Shown here in pieces: positions 10,601-20,216 of a stretch of 64,000 bases of DNA. Under the pieces are notes generated by a model. The model worked only from the letters and a program-made list of their open reading frames with translations. It did no database searches and was not told the DNA's origin. The translations under genes were made by a program, and so were the position numbers. The stretch comes from Nymphaea colorata (lineage: Eukaryota > Streptophyta > Magnoliopsida > Nymphaeales > Nymphaeaceae). The DNA lies in NCBI RefSeq assembly GCF_008831285.2, contig NC_045139.1, positions 34,321,706-34,385,705 of the forward strand. The letters are read 5' to 3'. Numbering within the stretch: position 1 is the stretch's first letter; each line of letters opens with the position of its first letter.

Positions 10601-13600
10601 AAAACCAGCAAAAGACACATTTTTTTGAAAAAAAAATTCACCAAACAAAAAAGTGAAAAAATTAAAAACATGTTTTTTTTTTTGCATTTTTTCACTCCTT
10701 TATTTTTTATTTTTCATGATTTTTTCATTTTTTCACGTATTTTTATATATTTTTTGTATTTTTCACATTTTTCATAATTTTTATTACCATATTTTTATTC
10801 TGAAATTTAACTTTTAATGTCTTCTTTTTTATTAATTATTTTAAAATTTGCCACTGTTTTTCCAAGAAAAACAACTATGCCATATTATACCTGATAAAAA
10901 CCTTGCCGTTTATATAACCCATAAATGATATCTGTGACTATGATTATGCTATTAACTTCACTCTGTCACGTCTTATTTCATGGTTTTTTTTTTTTGTGTG
11001 TGTTGGAATACTGTCAATTATGCATTCATTCTTGTTATTGTAATATTTATGATTGAAACCCAGTTTTACGAATTTCCTGTTAAAATCTTGGAACTTTTCA
11101 ACCTTATTTAAAGGAAAGGGGTTTTTGTTCACGAGCAAAGTTAACCATAGGGCTTTGCACAAAACCCTCACAAAAGTATGTTGCTTTTAATGTACTAGAA
11201 CGCATAAAATTTGAAACAAAAAGGTTACAGATTTGTTTCATTACAACATAGGTCCATGTCATGAGAACTTTTTCTGTGGTTTTTATGATTTCAGAAAAGG
11301 AGGCAATCGTTACTTGAAAAGCTTGCTTTTTTTTATCTCCAGGGTTATTCTTATCTCATTGTTTTCCATTTTTAATTCTTTTTCTTATAAACTCTTAAAA
11401 AGGGTTCCTTATGCTCTTCTCTTTTTGATGTCCTACTGATGTCATGAGAACATAGCTGTTTTCATTTTTTCACTTAGTTGCCTGCATGTTTTTGGATATC
11501 TGAGCTTGTTATGTGAGTTTAAGGTTTATTCTTATCCTTTGATAGGCGGCAATAACTGTAGTAGACTATTGCTAAAATAGGCAGCTATTTGTACATTTGT
11601 TTGCACAGTTGACTTTGGCTATGCGTGGTTTTGCAGTATTAGGTGAAATGGAAGTATATTGTACTAACAATTCATGTACTCTAGTGACATTAGCAAGTAT
11701 GGTCTGATTTTGTCCCCACTTTTCCACTCTAATAAAGTTTTAGTGAAGTGAAATACTAACGCTTCCTGCAACCGCCTCATTCTACTCAAGTATGAAAAAA
11801 TATGTTAATACTGTCACTTTCTTTGAGCGATACAGAAGAGTACTACTCTTCCATAGTTATTAAGTTCGTAAAAAAAATAATAGTTGCGTTGCACCTAAGT
11901 CAAGGTTAATTATTGTTGATAAAGATCATTTGGCTGGTTCATGCAGGTTCTGTTTTTATTTCCTTTTCTGGCCTTGTGTTGTCTCATGTAACTATGAAAT
12001 ATGAATCTTATTTTGAAACTTAAAAGAATCTTTGAGTTCATAGAAAGCATGCTGATGCTGGTAATCTTTCCTGCTGATAACCTGGGAAAAATGCTAAAAA
12101 GGGTGATCTTATAATGTTAAAGTCCGGCCAGGTTGGAGCAGCTTTAAGGATACATCCCCCTGTTCATATGGAGCTGTGCAGATGCCTTTTCATCTGAGAA
12201 AAAATCACCCTTGTCATCCCTAACTTAATGGATCTCCTCCTCTGGATATGTAATCCATACAGTGTGGAGATATCATGTATGATGTCTAATTTTTGATAAT
12301 TCTTATATATCTTTAACTGTTTTTAAGGAGCTTTTGATGGTAGAATATTTGTTTCTCTAGTTTTCATCTTTTTAGTTCATTATTGTTATTATTATTTTCA
12401 GTGGTTTTTGACGTGTGAACACCTTTAATTGTACTCTAACATTGTATTCAACTTCCTATTTGTGCAGCTTTTACCAATCCCTGCAATATCTGGCTTTTTC
12501 CTTGCTCAGTTTTTTACAAAGAAGAGCTTAACTTCATATTTTACATTTGTTCTCCTGGCTAGCTTCACTGTTACATGGTTTGTGAAGCATAACTTTTGGG
12601 GCCTTAGTATCTGGTTGGCTGGTATGTCACTTCAGTCCTTTTGTAAGCTGATAGTTGCTAGCATGGTCCTTGCCATGGCTGTTCCAGGATTTTCTCTTCT
12701 ATCAGTGAGATTTCGTTTTGTGACTGAAGTTGGTCTTATTAGCCATGCAATTCTTTTGTGCTACATAGAGAACCAAATTTATAGTCATTCTAGCATGTAC
12801 TATTTTGTTCTTGATGATGAAGTGATGTATCCCAGCTACATGGTTATTACAACAACTGTTTGTGGCCTGGCTTTGGTGAGGAGATTGTTTCTGGACCACA
12901 GAATTGGACCAAAGACTGTTTGGGTTTTGACATGTGTATATTCATCAAAACTAGTAATGCTTTTCATTTCCTCAACATCTGCTGTATGGGTTGCATTGGT
13001 CCTTCTCTTGGCCATCTCTCCTCCATTTCTTCTTTACAGGTACATAAGTTGTGCAGATTCTATCATCCATCTTCTGCATTGATCTTACTATATTTTCTTC
13101 CGTGGTAGTAGGCACAAGTTGGGTCTGTTCATGTGGCTAATCTTCTTTTTAAGTTTCTCTTTCTTTGATTTTCCTTTCTTGCAGAGACAAGTCAAAATCA
13201 GCTTCTAAGATGGCTGTATGGCAAGGTTTCATGCATGCTGGTGTTGTTGTTGTCTCTACGTGGTTATGTAGGGAAACAATTTTCGAAGCATTGCAGTGGT
13301 GGATGGGAAGGCCACCAACTGACGGTCTTCTGTTGGGTACATGTATTCTTCTAATGGGCTTGGGTTGCATACCAATTGTCTCCCTACACTTCTCTCATGT
13401 GCAGGTACAACTATTTATACCAAGCCATAGTATCTTTTCCTGTCGTTAATAATTCAATATTAGTTTCTTCTTGAGTATGGGGACAACAAAAGGTAAAAAG
13501 TGGATTACCTCAGGTTACTTTGCATCTTTCAAGCGTTTTCACCTCATCAAATTGAATCCTTTTAGGTTGTCCAGTATTGAATTAACCTGATGCTTTCAGA

Positions 13601-15843
13601 AAATAATATTAGACCGATGATTAATGTTATTGTCCGAACTTGTGAGGCTGCAAAACAAAAAAAGTTGTAATGAGCTCAGCTTGCATAAAACTTGTCTAGA
13701 TATGTAAAGCACTAGCAACTAGCTTGTAATGTGTAAGAGTGGAACATCAAAAAGCAATTTCTGGTTTGAACCTGATTTCTGTTCCTTGTTATGTTCATGT
13801 GTGTCTTTGAGAGCAGAAGGTTGCTTCATGTGGCTGCATGCATGGATCCATGCACATGCATGAAATTCAGAAAAGATGTTGAAGACATTTTGATGTGAAC
13901 CATGATTGGCTTGTATTGAACTTGGGGTTGCCTCTTCTCAGACAAGCTCCACAATTGTCAAATTCGTACTTTACCTTAGAGCATATGTTCTCTTGCATTA
14001 TGGATAGTAGATTGATAGAATAATCAATAATGCCCCCCATATTGGTTTTATTGGGTATGTTGGTCTGTCATACAATATAAGTGTGTATTGTACAATGTTG
14101 TAAGAGTACCTTTTTAGAAAAGTTTTCCAGAACTTGGGATGGAGCTACTGGCCTATCTTTTTTCAGTTTTCAACCTTATGGCGATAGTAACAAAATACAC
14201 AGTTGTATTGCTGCACAGAGCTGCTGAACTTATACTTGCTGCATGGTGCACCCTACGTACATCTGTGCACATCGTTTAAATTGCCATGCACAATGAGATC
14301 CCATGAATCTCTCATGCTTTCCAGCCAAAGTTACTGTCTATAATTTATTTCTGTAGAATTGTCGTCTTGTTTCATGTTGAGCTGATTCTTGTTACCATGA
14401 GGCCACATGGCTATCCTATTAAGTTCTGAAGTAGGATTTTTTTTTTCTCTATGTATTGGTAGACAATTTTTCTTTAGCTGTGATTTAATTGGTGCCTTAA
14501 TTGTTTGGTAATGTATTACAATGCAGTCAGCAAAGCGGATTTTATTGTTAGTGGTGGCTCTTGGCCTGCTCTTCATGTTCATGCAGCCACCAATTCCATT
14601 CTCCCTAGCATTCAGATCAGAAATTATCAAAGCAGCTCATTTATCTGCTGATGACAGCTCAATCTACGGTTTTACAATGGTTAAGCCTTCATGGCCATCA
14701 TGGTTGCTTATCTCCACTATCATGCTCACACTTGCAGCAGCTACTAACATCATTCCAATAAAGTACATCGTTGAGTTGAGGACATTTTATGCAGTTGGTG
14801 TGGGAATCACATTTGGCATCTATATCTGTGCAGAATATTTCCTTCAGGCTGTACTCTTGCACGTATTAATTGTTGCTACTGTTGTATGTACGTCTGTTTT
14901 TGTAGTCTTCACACACTTGCCGTCAGCATCAAGCCCTCGCATTTTACCATGGATTTTCGCTCTTGTGGTAGCCCTTTTCCCTGTAACATATTTGTTGGAG
15001 GGACAGCTGCGGGTGGTTAGTGAACTTGATGGTGAAGGGAAAAAGTTTGCTACCCTTTTGGCCATTGAAGGCGCCCGAGCATCTCTTTTGGGATTATATG
15101 CTGCCATATTTATGTTAATTGCCTTGGAGATCAAATTTGAATTAGCTTCACTTTTGCGAGAGAAAGCTCAAGAGAGAGGTCTTTTGCATAATCCTGCAAA
15201 TCAGAGCAGTGGTTTCAATCCAAAATTCAGGCTCTTACAGCAACGGCGGGCTTCGGCTGCTCCATCTTTCACAGTGAAGAAGCTAGCAGCTGAGGGTGCA
15301 TGGATGCCAGCTGTTGGTAATGCTGCTACAATTCTTTGTTTCACCACCTGCTTACTGTTGAGCATCTATTTGACAGGTGGATCAAACCGGTCAATATTCT
15401 TGTTGGCACCTATTTTGTTGCTTCTAAATCAGGATTCGGACTTCTTTACCGGATTTGGGGACAGGCAACGTTATTTTCCAGTGACTGTTGTGATATCCAG
15501 TTACTTGGTATTAAATGCTCTCTACAGGGTATGGGAAGAAATATGGCATGGAGATTCAGGATGGGGTTTAGAGATTGGTGGGCCAGGGTGGTTCTTTGCT
15601 GTGAAAAACGTAGCCCTTCTCATCCTTACGCTGCCTAATCACATCCTTTTCAACCGCTTCATGTGGGATTTTACCAAACAGACAGATGCAGTCCTGTTAT
15701 TGACCATGCCCCTCAACCTGCCATCGATAGTAATCACTGACATAAGCACAGTGATGGTACTGGGGTTACTTGGGGTAATTTATTCCTTGGCGCAATATTT
15801 GACTGCAAGGCAAGTTAGGATTGCAGGCATGAAGTACATATGA
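1693..15843 (+). CDS. NEF1: NEF1-like multi-pass membrane protein (no exine formation 1)
   Basis: Four coding exons: 1693-2901, 12468-13039, 13185-13404 and 14527-15843. All introns have GT-AG ends, the phases join cleanly, and the product is about 1,105 residues, close to the roughly 1,100 of NEF1. The protein is almost wholly hydrophobic, with many membrane segments after a Ser-rich N-terminus. Recognisable family stretches include [65 protein letters not shown] and the C-terminal GMKYI. In Arabidopsis, NEF1 loss disturbs tapetal plastid lipids and pollen exine; the biochemical function is unknown to me. The start at 1693 is the first in-frame ATG; 1741 is an alternative. Intron 1 is 9.6 kb and full of transposon remnants. 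A GTATGC at 15871 and an AG near 16276 may bound a 3'-UTR intron. All four exons look intact. Confidence 0.85.
4444..4796. repeat. diverged tandem repeat with MITE-end-like units
   Basis: Units begin at 4444, 4595 and 4736 (periods about 151 and 141 bases), with a partial unit before the first. Each opens with a GGTCCT or GCTCT word followed by ATGTCATGTGG-like sequence. A GGTGCAAAG-like word and an AATTTCAAAAAGCTTT-like word follow. The opening resembles the terminal sequence of the MITE at 9273-9592, so the array may derive from that element's end. Confidence 0.65.
5068..5378. mobile_element. decayed MITE related to the 9273 element
   Basis: The segment opens with CTGTGTCACATGGGTA and closes with TGACACAG, giving an 8-base perfect terminal inverted match (CTGTGTCA). 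Weaker inverted similarity follows inward, with GGTGCTGGTG on the left against CACCAGT and TAGCACC on the right. The opening is close to the perfect terminal repeat at 9273. I see no clear target duplication, as expected for an old copy. The interior has a short TA-rich run and no coding capacity. Confidence 0.5.
5545..8140 (-). mobile_element. Ty3/gypsy retrotransposon remnant (gag-protease-RT)
   Basis: Reading the minus strand from 8140 downward, gag-like residues come first, including a segment around 7455-7667. A zinc knuckle at about 7067-7110 follows ([14 protein letters not shown]). The aspartic-protease core comes next near 6565-6590 ([11 protein letters not shown], where family members usually have DSGSTHNFI). 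Reverse transcriptase follows, with [12 protein letters not shown] near 6090-6130, a VDYRAL-type motif near 5880, [12 protein letters not shown] near 5670 and the catalytic FFDDIL near 5580. There are frame breaks and stops, and the protease Asp-Ser-Gly triad reads Asp-Thr-Ser, so it is dead. No LTRs, RNase H or integrase were recognised. It lies antisense to the host gene and is split by a MITE at 6767-7040. Confidence 0.85.
6767..7040. mobile_element. MITE inserted in the gypsy remnant
   Basis: This 274-base AT-rich element is bounded by TGTCACATA and its exact inverse TATGTGACA, with AT on both outer flanks. It separates the gypsy zinc knuckle from the protease region, so it inserted after the retrotransposon. 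Internally it repeats a GTATAATACCCGAGAA motif near both ends, and its core is a T/A-rich tract. It shares its right half with the element at 10551-10939. It has no coding capacity. Confidence 0.7.
9154..9665. repeat. ~90-base tandem duplication, second copy split by a MITE
   Basis: The sequence TTATTGCCACTAGAAA begins at 9154 and again at 9245. The first copy continues uninterrupted through TAAAAGGCATG to a GCGAAACTTT word near 9235. The second copy stops at TAAAAGGC (9272) and resumes with TAAAAGGCATG at 9593, running to about 9662. The uninterrupted copy is therefore a natural empty site for the inserted element. Confidence 0.8.
9273..9592. mobile_element. hAT-like MITE with 8-bp target duplication
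   Basis: A 320-base element with an 18-base perfect terminal inverted repeat, CTATGTCACATGGGTGCT at 9273-9290 and its inverse at 9575-9592. The flanks are identical 8-base copies of TAAAAGGC (9265-9272 and 9593-9600). An 8-base duplication is the rule for hAT elements, although the terminal sequence is not the usual hAT CA...TG form. No transposase is encoded. The adjacent empty-site copy confirms the element's boundaries. Confidence 0.85.
10551..10939. mobile_element. second MITE of the 6767 family
   Basis: A 389-base T-rich element bounded by AGTCACA and its inverse TGTGACT, with AT immediately outside each end. The right half shares with the 6767-7040 element an AAAATTTGCC word, an ACAACT(A/T)TGCC word, an ATTATACC word and a CTTGCCGT/CTCGCCGT word before the terminus. 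It is longer because of an expanded T-rich core with repeated ATTTTTCA words. Confidence 0.6.
13405..14526 (+). other. intron 3 of the NEF1-like gene
   Basis: The donor follows the HVQ codons and the acceptor is ACAATGCAG before SAKR. No coding or transposon-like sequence is visible. One feature stands out, a 16-base perfect palindrome TGCATGGATCCATGCA at 13839-13854, flanked by further CATGCA/TGCATG words of the RY type. Confidence 0.75.
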
Positions 15844-18166
15844 GAGGCATGACAGTTACTGTTATATGAGGTATGCACTTGCTATTTGTTTCTAGTTGCT
15901 TCATTACTGTCATCTATTTGTCTTTAACATTTAGTTAATGGTCCTGTTGAGCATCAATGATCTCCCTTGTGTTGCATTTAAATGCGCCGGGAAAATTGTA
16001 GATATGTAGCTCCTGATATCTTCTGTTGTCAACCTTGCTAAAGTGCGTTCTGGTGGTTGGTCCAGGCTCTCTTAATTTCTAATTGTTGGCATTACTCTTG
16101 ACATGATAAAGTGAAACTACTTTTTTTTTTTGGGTAGCATTCACTTATCAATTTCTGTTTATTTTATTCTATTTTTTCCCCTTTCCTCTTGATTGGAGTG
16201 AGAATAGCTGTCTTTGTGCATCTACTTCTTTTCTCTGTCTGCAATACCACTGTCTTCTTGCTGTTTGTAATGTAGGAACCTTTCCAAGTCCCGTCTCTGG
16301 AAGAAGATATGAGATGGGTGGCAACAACAAGAGCAAAATTTTTCTCATCAGCCGGAGGCAGGGTTTTACATTTCATGTACTTTTAAGCGGGACTTCGAGA
16401 CCGGGTCAAAGGAGAAAAGCAAGTTATCGATTCCTGGACCTGAAATTTTGAACGTGCTTTTGTACAAAAAAATTTCTAGATATTGGGAGGATAAGTTTAT
16501 GAGCCTGGAAATGTTCATTTTGCTAAGTTCAATCAGTTTCATTTGTCCAGTTCTTAGTTTCACCATTTTACTTGTGTCGAGTCGGGGGAACTGCCTAGTT
16601 TGTTGCAGGTTGCAATCTTTTAAGACCGGTATCTGGAAAATCAAATCGTACTACGGTTGCAAGGAATCGAGGTCCAGATTCTGGGAACAAAATGATTGTA
16701 TACGCGTTGGTTGTGGGAACAAGATGTTTAACTATCTGTGTCCTATGCTTTTGAAATTTTTGGTAATGGGAATCATTCTGAGTCCTTTTGGATGAGGGTT
16801 TTGAGAGGCCTGCAAATCATGGTGCAGAAGAAGATTTTTTCTTTGCAATAGTGTACATGCCGAGCGACGTGATTATATGCGACCTGCTCACTTTCTCCCA
16901 CTTGGCGGTGAATGAGCCTAAAGGGCCCAAGCTTTTTTACTTGCTAGGCATCTTTCTTGCATCCGGCCGGACCAACTGGCCTACCAGCCGGCAGCCCATC
17001 ATTGGTGTAACAACCTGAGAACACCGATGCAGTAGCGCATCGTTACAAAAAATTGAAAGACAATGAAAGAGGCGAGGGCTTCTGGCTGGCGGCCCTTGTT
17101 GCAACAGAGAGAATAGGAGAGGCGATGCCTGCCTGATAAAGAGGGACAGTCATGCCTGCGTGATAAAAAGGGACAGTGAAAGAGCAGAGGATTTTCTGAG
17201 GGAAGCAACAAATTAGAAAGAGAGACTCGAGCCGAAACATGTAAGAAATACTATCGCATAAAAAATAAAAAAAACAAGTATTTTTAACATGGTTTGGGAC
17301 ACAAAAGTGTCTGAAGCGCTCGCTTCAGGCACCTAATGCATGAACGTCAGTGAGGTGAGCACACGCTCGCCTCATTAATGGACGCACTCACTGTGACGAT
17401 ACGCTTCGAGGCGTGAAGCATTGACGGGAATCCGGTGATTTCGTTCAGGGAACCCTAGACAGTTTAGTCCAAACTAAGTGGAACATTAATTAGCGGTTCA
17501 CGATCTTAGAACATGATGGAGACGGTAATCGAAGACGACTCAGATTTTTCATAAACTAAAGTACAAAGACGACGCCATAGACACTAGCAAAACGCCTATC
17601 ATCGTCAGTTGTCACCGATGCCGAAAATTGATGTGAAAAAAGTTCATGGGGGCACATGCACGTGACTATGGCAAGCAGGAGACACAAGCAAATCAGAGCG
17701 AAAACCAGGAAACATATCTATGGAAACCTGAGAACGACTGATAAATCCGAATATATCCATTTGAGATTTCCTTCATTTGTTGGACGAAATGAGCAATGAG
17801 ACGGGCCATCTTTGCTTGCCAACTACTTCTTGTTCATATTACTAAACTTACAAAAATCCCTATTTCAGACAGTTTTACATAGAAAATGGGGAAAGCAAAA
17901 GGAATAAGATCTTGACATGTGTCTGAACTCTTGATTCGACTTTGTTCCTGATACATCTAAGACAAAAAAGGGATGGCATTGTGGTAGACCGGCGAGGATA
18001 AACCAGAACTTCTAAAAATCAAATCCCCTTAATCAGTTAAGTTTCCAGATGCCCAGGCAAAATTACAGCCTCCAATGCCTTCTCCATCACAAGAGCTGAA
18101 TCAAAGAGATGCGCAATCGAAGTGGAAACATGAAAATAAAATTATTAGGTACCAAAGATTGAATCT
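15844..18166. other. intergenic region between two convergent genes
   Basis: The first 500 bases are probably the 3' UTR of the NEF1-like gene. An open frame at 16448-16795 has no recognisable protein character and is probably chance. The stretch 16860-17280 has no identifiable feature. A cluster of short hairpins sits at 17308-17420. From about 17900 the sequence is likely the 3' flank of the minus-strand RING gene. Confidence 0.5.
17308..17420. repeat. cluster of GCCTC/GAAGC-type hairpins
   Basis: Three stem-loops are packed in about 110 bases. TGTCTGAAGCG (17308-17318) pairs with CGCTTCAGGCA (17321-17331). TGAGGTGAGC (17351-17360) pairs with GCTCGCCTCA (17365-17374), inside an outer stem of CGTCAGTGAG against CTCACTGTGACG. 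GCTTC (17403-17407) pairs with GAAGC (17415-17419). Repeated GCCTC and GAAGC words of this kind are typical of subterminal regions of some plant hAT-like transposons. I cannot locate the outer ends of such an element. Confidence 0.5.
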
Positions 18167-20216
18167 TCAAGAGGTTCCAGGAAGGTATATCCTGTGTATG
18201 TTATTGGTCGATAGCTTCCGTCTGCAGGTTGGACATTTTTTCTGAAGATTGATGGCACTGGTAATGCAGGAATGACAGAAGATGTGTCCACATAGGGTTG
18301 ATGTCTCTTCTTTCATTGTATCCATACAGATTGCACATGTCAGATTCACCTTCATGTCCATAGAACGACTGCTTGATCCAGCTGCACCTTTTTTCTGCCA
18401 TAGGCAACAAAAATAAGATTATACACATGCACAAACAAGAAGCACCATGTGTCATGTCCAGTTCTAAGAAGGCCAAGATCATTGAGAAAATAACACCATA
18501 GAAGAGCAAAAAGATCCATGAACCCAAACTTAAACCACCATTTTGTGAATTCTTACTGCAGGCATGTAAAATTGATCCTTACCCTTAAAAAAGCAATCTC
18601 AACTAAGAAGTAAGAAGCTTGTCAATGCAAGAGTATAACTATCAACGATATGAACTCTCAATGTATTCCAACCATTTGATCAATCCTTCTTTTATAATCT
18701 ACAGCCTAACTACCAGCTCTAAGTTATCAAATTTTCCTTGTTAGCTTGTTCTGCATTTTTGTAGAACTCCTAGGCGATCTTTTTTCTCAGTAGCAAGAGA
18801 AATTCTTCCCCTTTTCTCAAACAAAGAACCCATTATAGGGGTAGCTTTAGTTCAAATGAATGAACTTATCATAAGGTCAAAGTAGAATAAACAGCAAGTG
18901 TAATGTGCAGTTTCCCACTTGAACTGTGTAGATCCCATGACTTATTTTGGGCTATAACTGAAGCAAATCTTACTAGCATTTATACAGTAACACCACTTTG
19001 AGTATCTAGAAACCCAACTACGACATCTTTGCATCCACCTATTTAAAACAAATATATGTAACCAGATGATACAACAACAATTTACAAAATTGAAACAAAT
19101 TTGACCTGTATGAGGTCCCACCAAATGAGAGATCAAATCAGAAATCTGGACATTTCAAGCAGCCTAATTCAGTGCCATGTATGTACATCACACACAATGT
19201 TTGGCAACTGGAGCCCCTAAATTTGACTTTTAGAATAGTGAAAGTCTTGAAGGAAAAGGGGCTTTTACTCAAAGAAATCAAATGCTGGCCTGGATGTTTA
19301 TATAACAGCATTAAATTACTGACGTAATGAGGTTGCACCTTGTCAAATTGCCTTACACTTGCACCACCATCCTCTCCATCTTCAAATATATTTATCTTAT
19401 TCTTTGGATATTCTGCATAGAAAAATTTATTTCTTAGAACAGTTGTAAAAATTGGTTTGGAAAACAAAAAAAGAGGCTGGAGATATATATCCACCAACGT
19501 CCATCAAACATTATACAGAAGGAAACTACAAGGCAGGAATACAAAGTGCACAAAAACTCCCCAATGACTATAACCAGGCAGACAGAAACAAACCTAAACT
19601 CTTTGAAACGAAGCTAACTTTTTTGAAATAACAAAACAAGCCCACACCTCTAAATCCGAGCCGAAGTTCCAAATCCTCTTCAGTGATAACTGGTGCCCAG
19701 GACCTACTATGAGAAAACATACCCCTCCCCTGCAAACATACAGCAAAGAAATAAAACCTTCTGCACTAAAAAAAGGAGGGGTATGTCAAAAGCCCAATAA
19801 TGCACATGATGAAGCAGGTAGAAGAGTGACACTGAAGGGAGGGGAAAAAAAGTACAAACTGATAACGTACAATTACAAATGCAAAATGCCTAAATGTCAT
19901 TTTAATGCATAAACAAGCTTGATCACATCAAATGCATAATGTTTTACAACTTTGCAAGTGTACAAAGGCAATACACCAGGAAGTCACAATCATCAGTGAC
20001 CCTTGCACTTACCTCTATAAAGGACCTCGGGGAAAAGATCTGCACGTCGTCGTCATCATCATCTATGGTAATGGGCTCAGGAAACCTTAAAGCACAATTA
20101 GCAGTCATGGTACCACCTTTTGAAAATAAAGAATGACCTAGTCTTAACTCAAGATCTTCTTTTGGATGTCTCTTTGATCTCAATGACTGCACAGTATGCC
20201 AATCAATTTGTTCCAT
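18167..20216 (-). CDS. RNF4-like RING-HC protein, candidate SUMO-targeted E3 ligase
   Basis: Coding exons on the minus strand: 20216-20013, 19729-19648, 19412-19357 and 18394-18167. All have GT-AG borders and join in frame to 189 residues. The C-terminal RING has C134, C137, C149, H151, C154, C157, C168 and C171, a C3HC4 pattern in the RNF4 style. It is followed by the family's C-terminal signature IHRIYLPGT. Residues 49-61 read ITIDDDDDDVQIF, a hydrophobic-acidic segment resembling a SUMO-interaction motif. RNF4-type proteins ubiquitinate SUMO-modified nuclear targets. The length matches small Arabidopsis RNF4-like proteins of about 200 residues. The start is the first ATG after a 5'-UTR intron whose AG lies only four bases upstream of the ATG (at 20221-20222). 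An extra exon cannot be excluded without transcripts. Confidence 0.75.

Larger units (their letters stand above)
2902..12467 (+). other. 9.6-kb first intron of the NEF1-like gene
   Basis: The donor follows the Leu codon of FPFL and the acceptor is TTTGTGCAG before LLPIPA, so the reading frame is phase 0. The intron contains, in order, a tandem repeat (4444-4796), a decayed MITE-like element (5068-5378), a minus-strand gypsy remnant (about 5545-8140) split by a MITE (6767-7040), a partly duplicated segment carrying a hAT-like MITE (9154-9665), and a second MITE of the split-insertion family (10551-10939). I see no exon-like sequence in 2902-4440 or 10940-12467, and no protein piece missing between exons 1 and 2. 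Confidence 0.8.

Noticed and set aside
16448-16795. 115-codon plus-strand frame downstream of the NEF1-like gene
   Set aside because: Composition is not protein-like, there are no homologous motifs, and the position fits 3' UTR or spacer.
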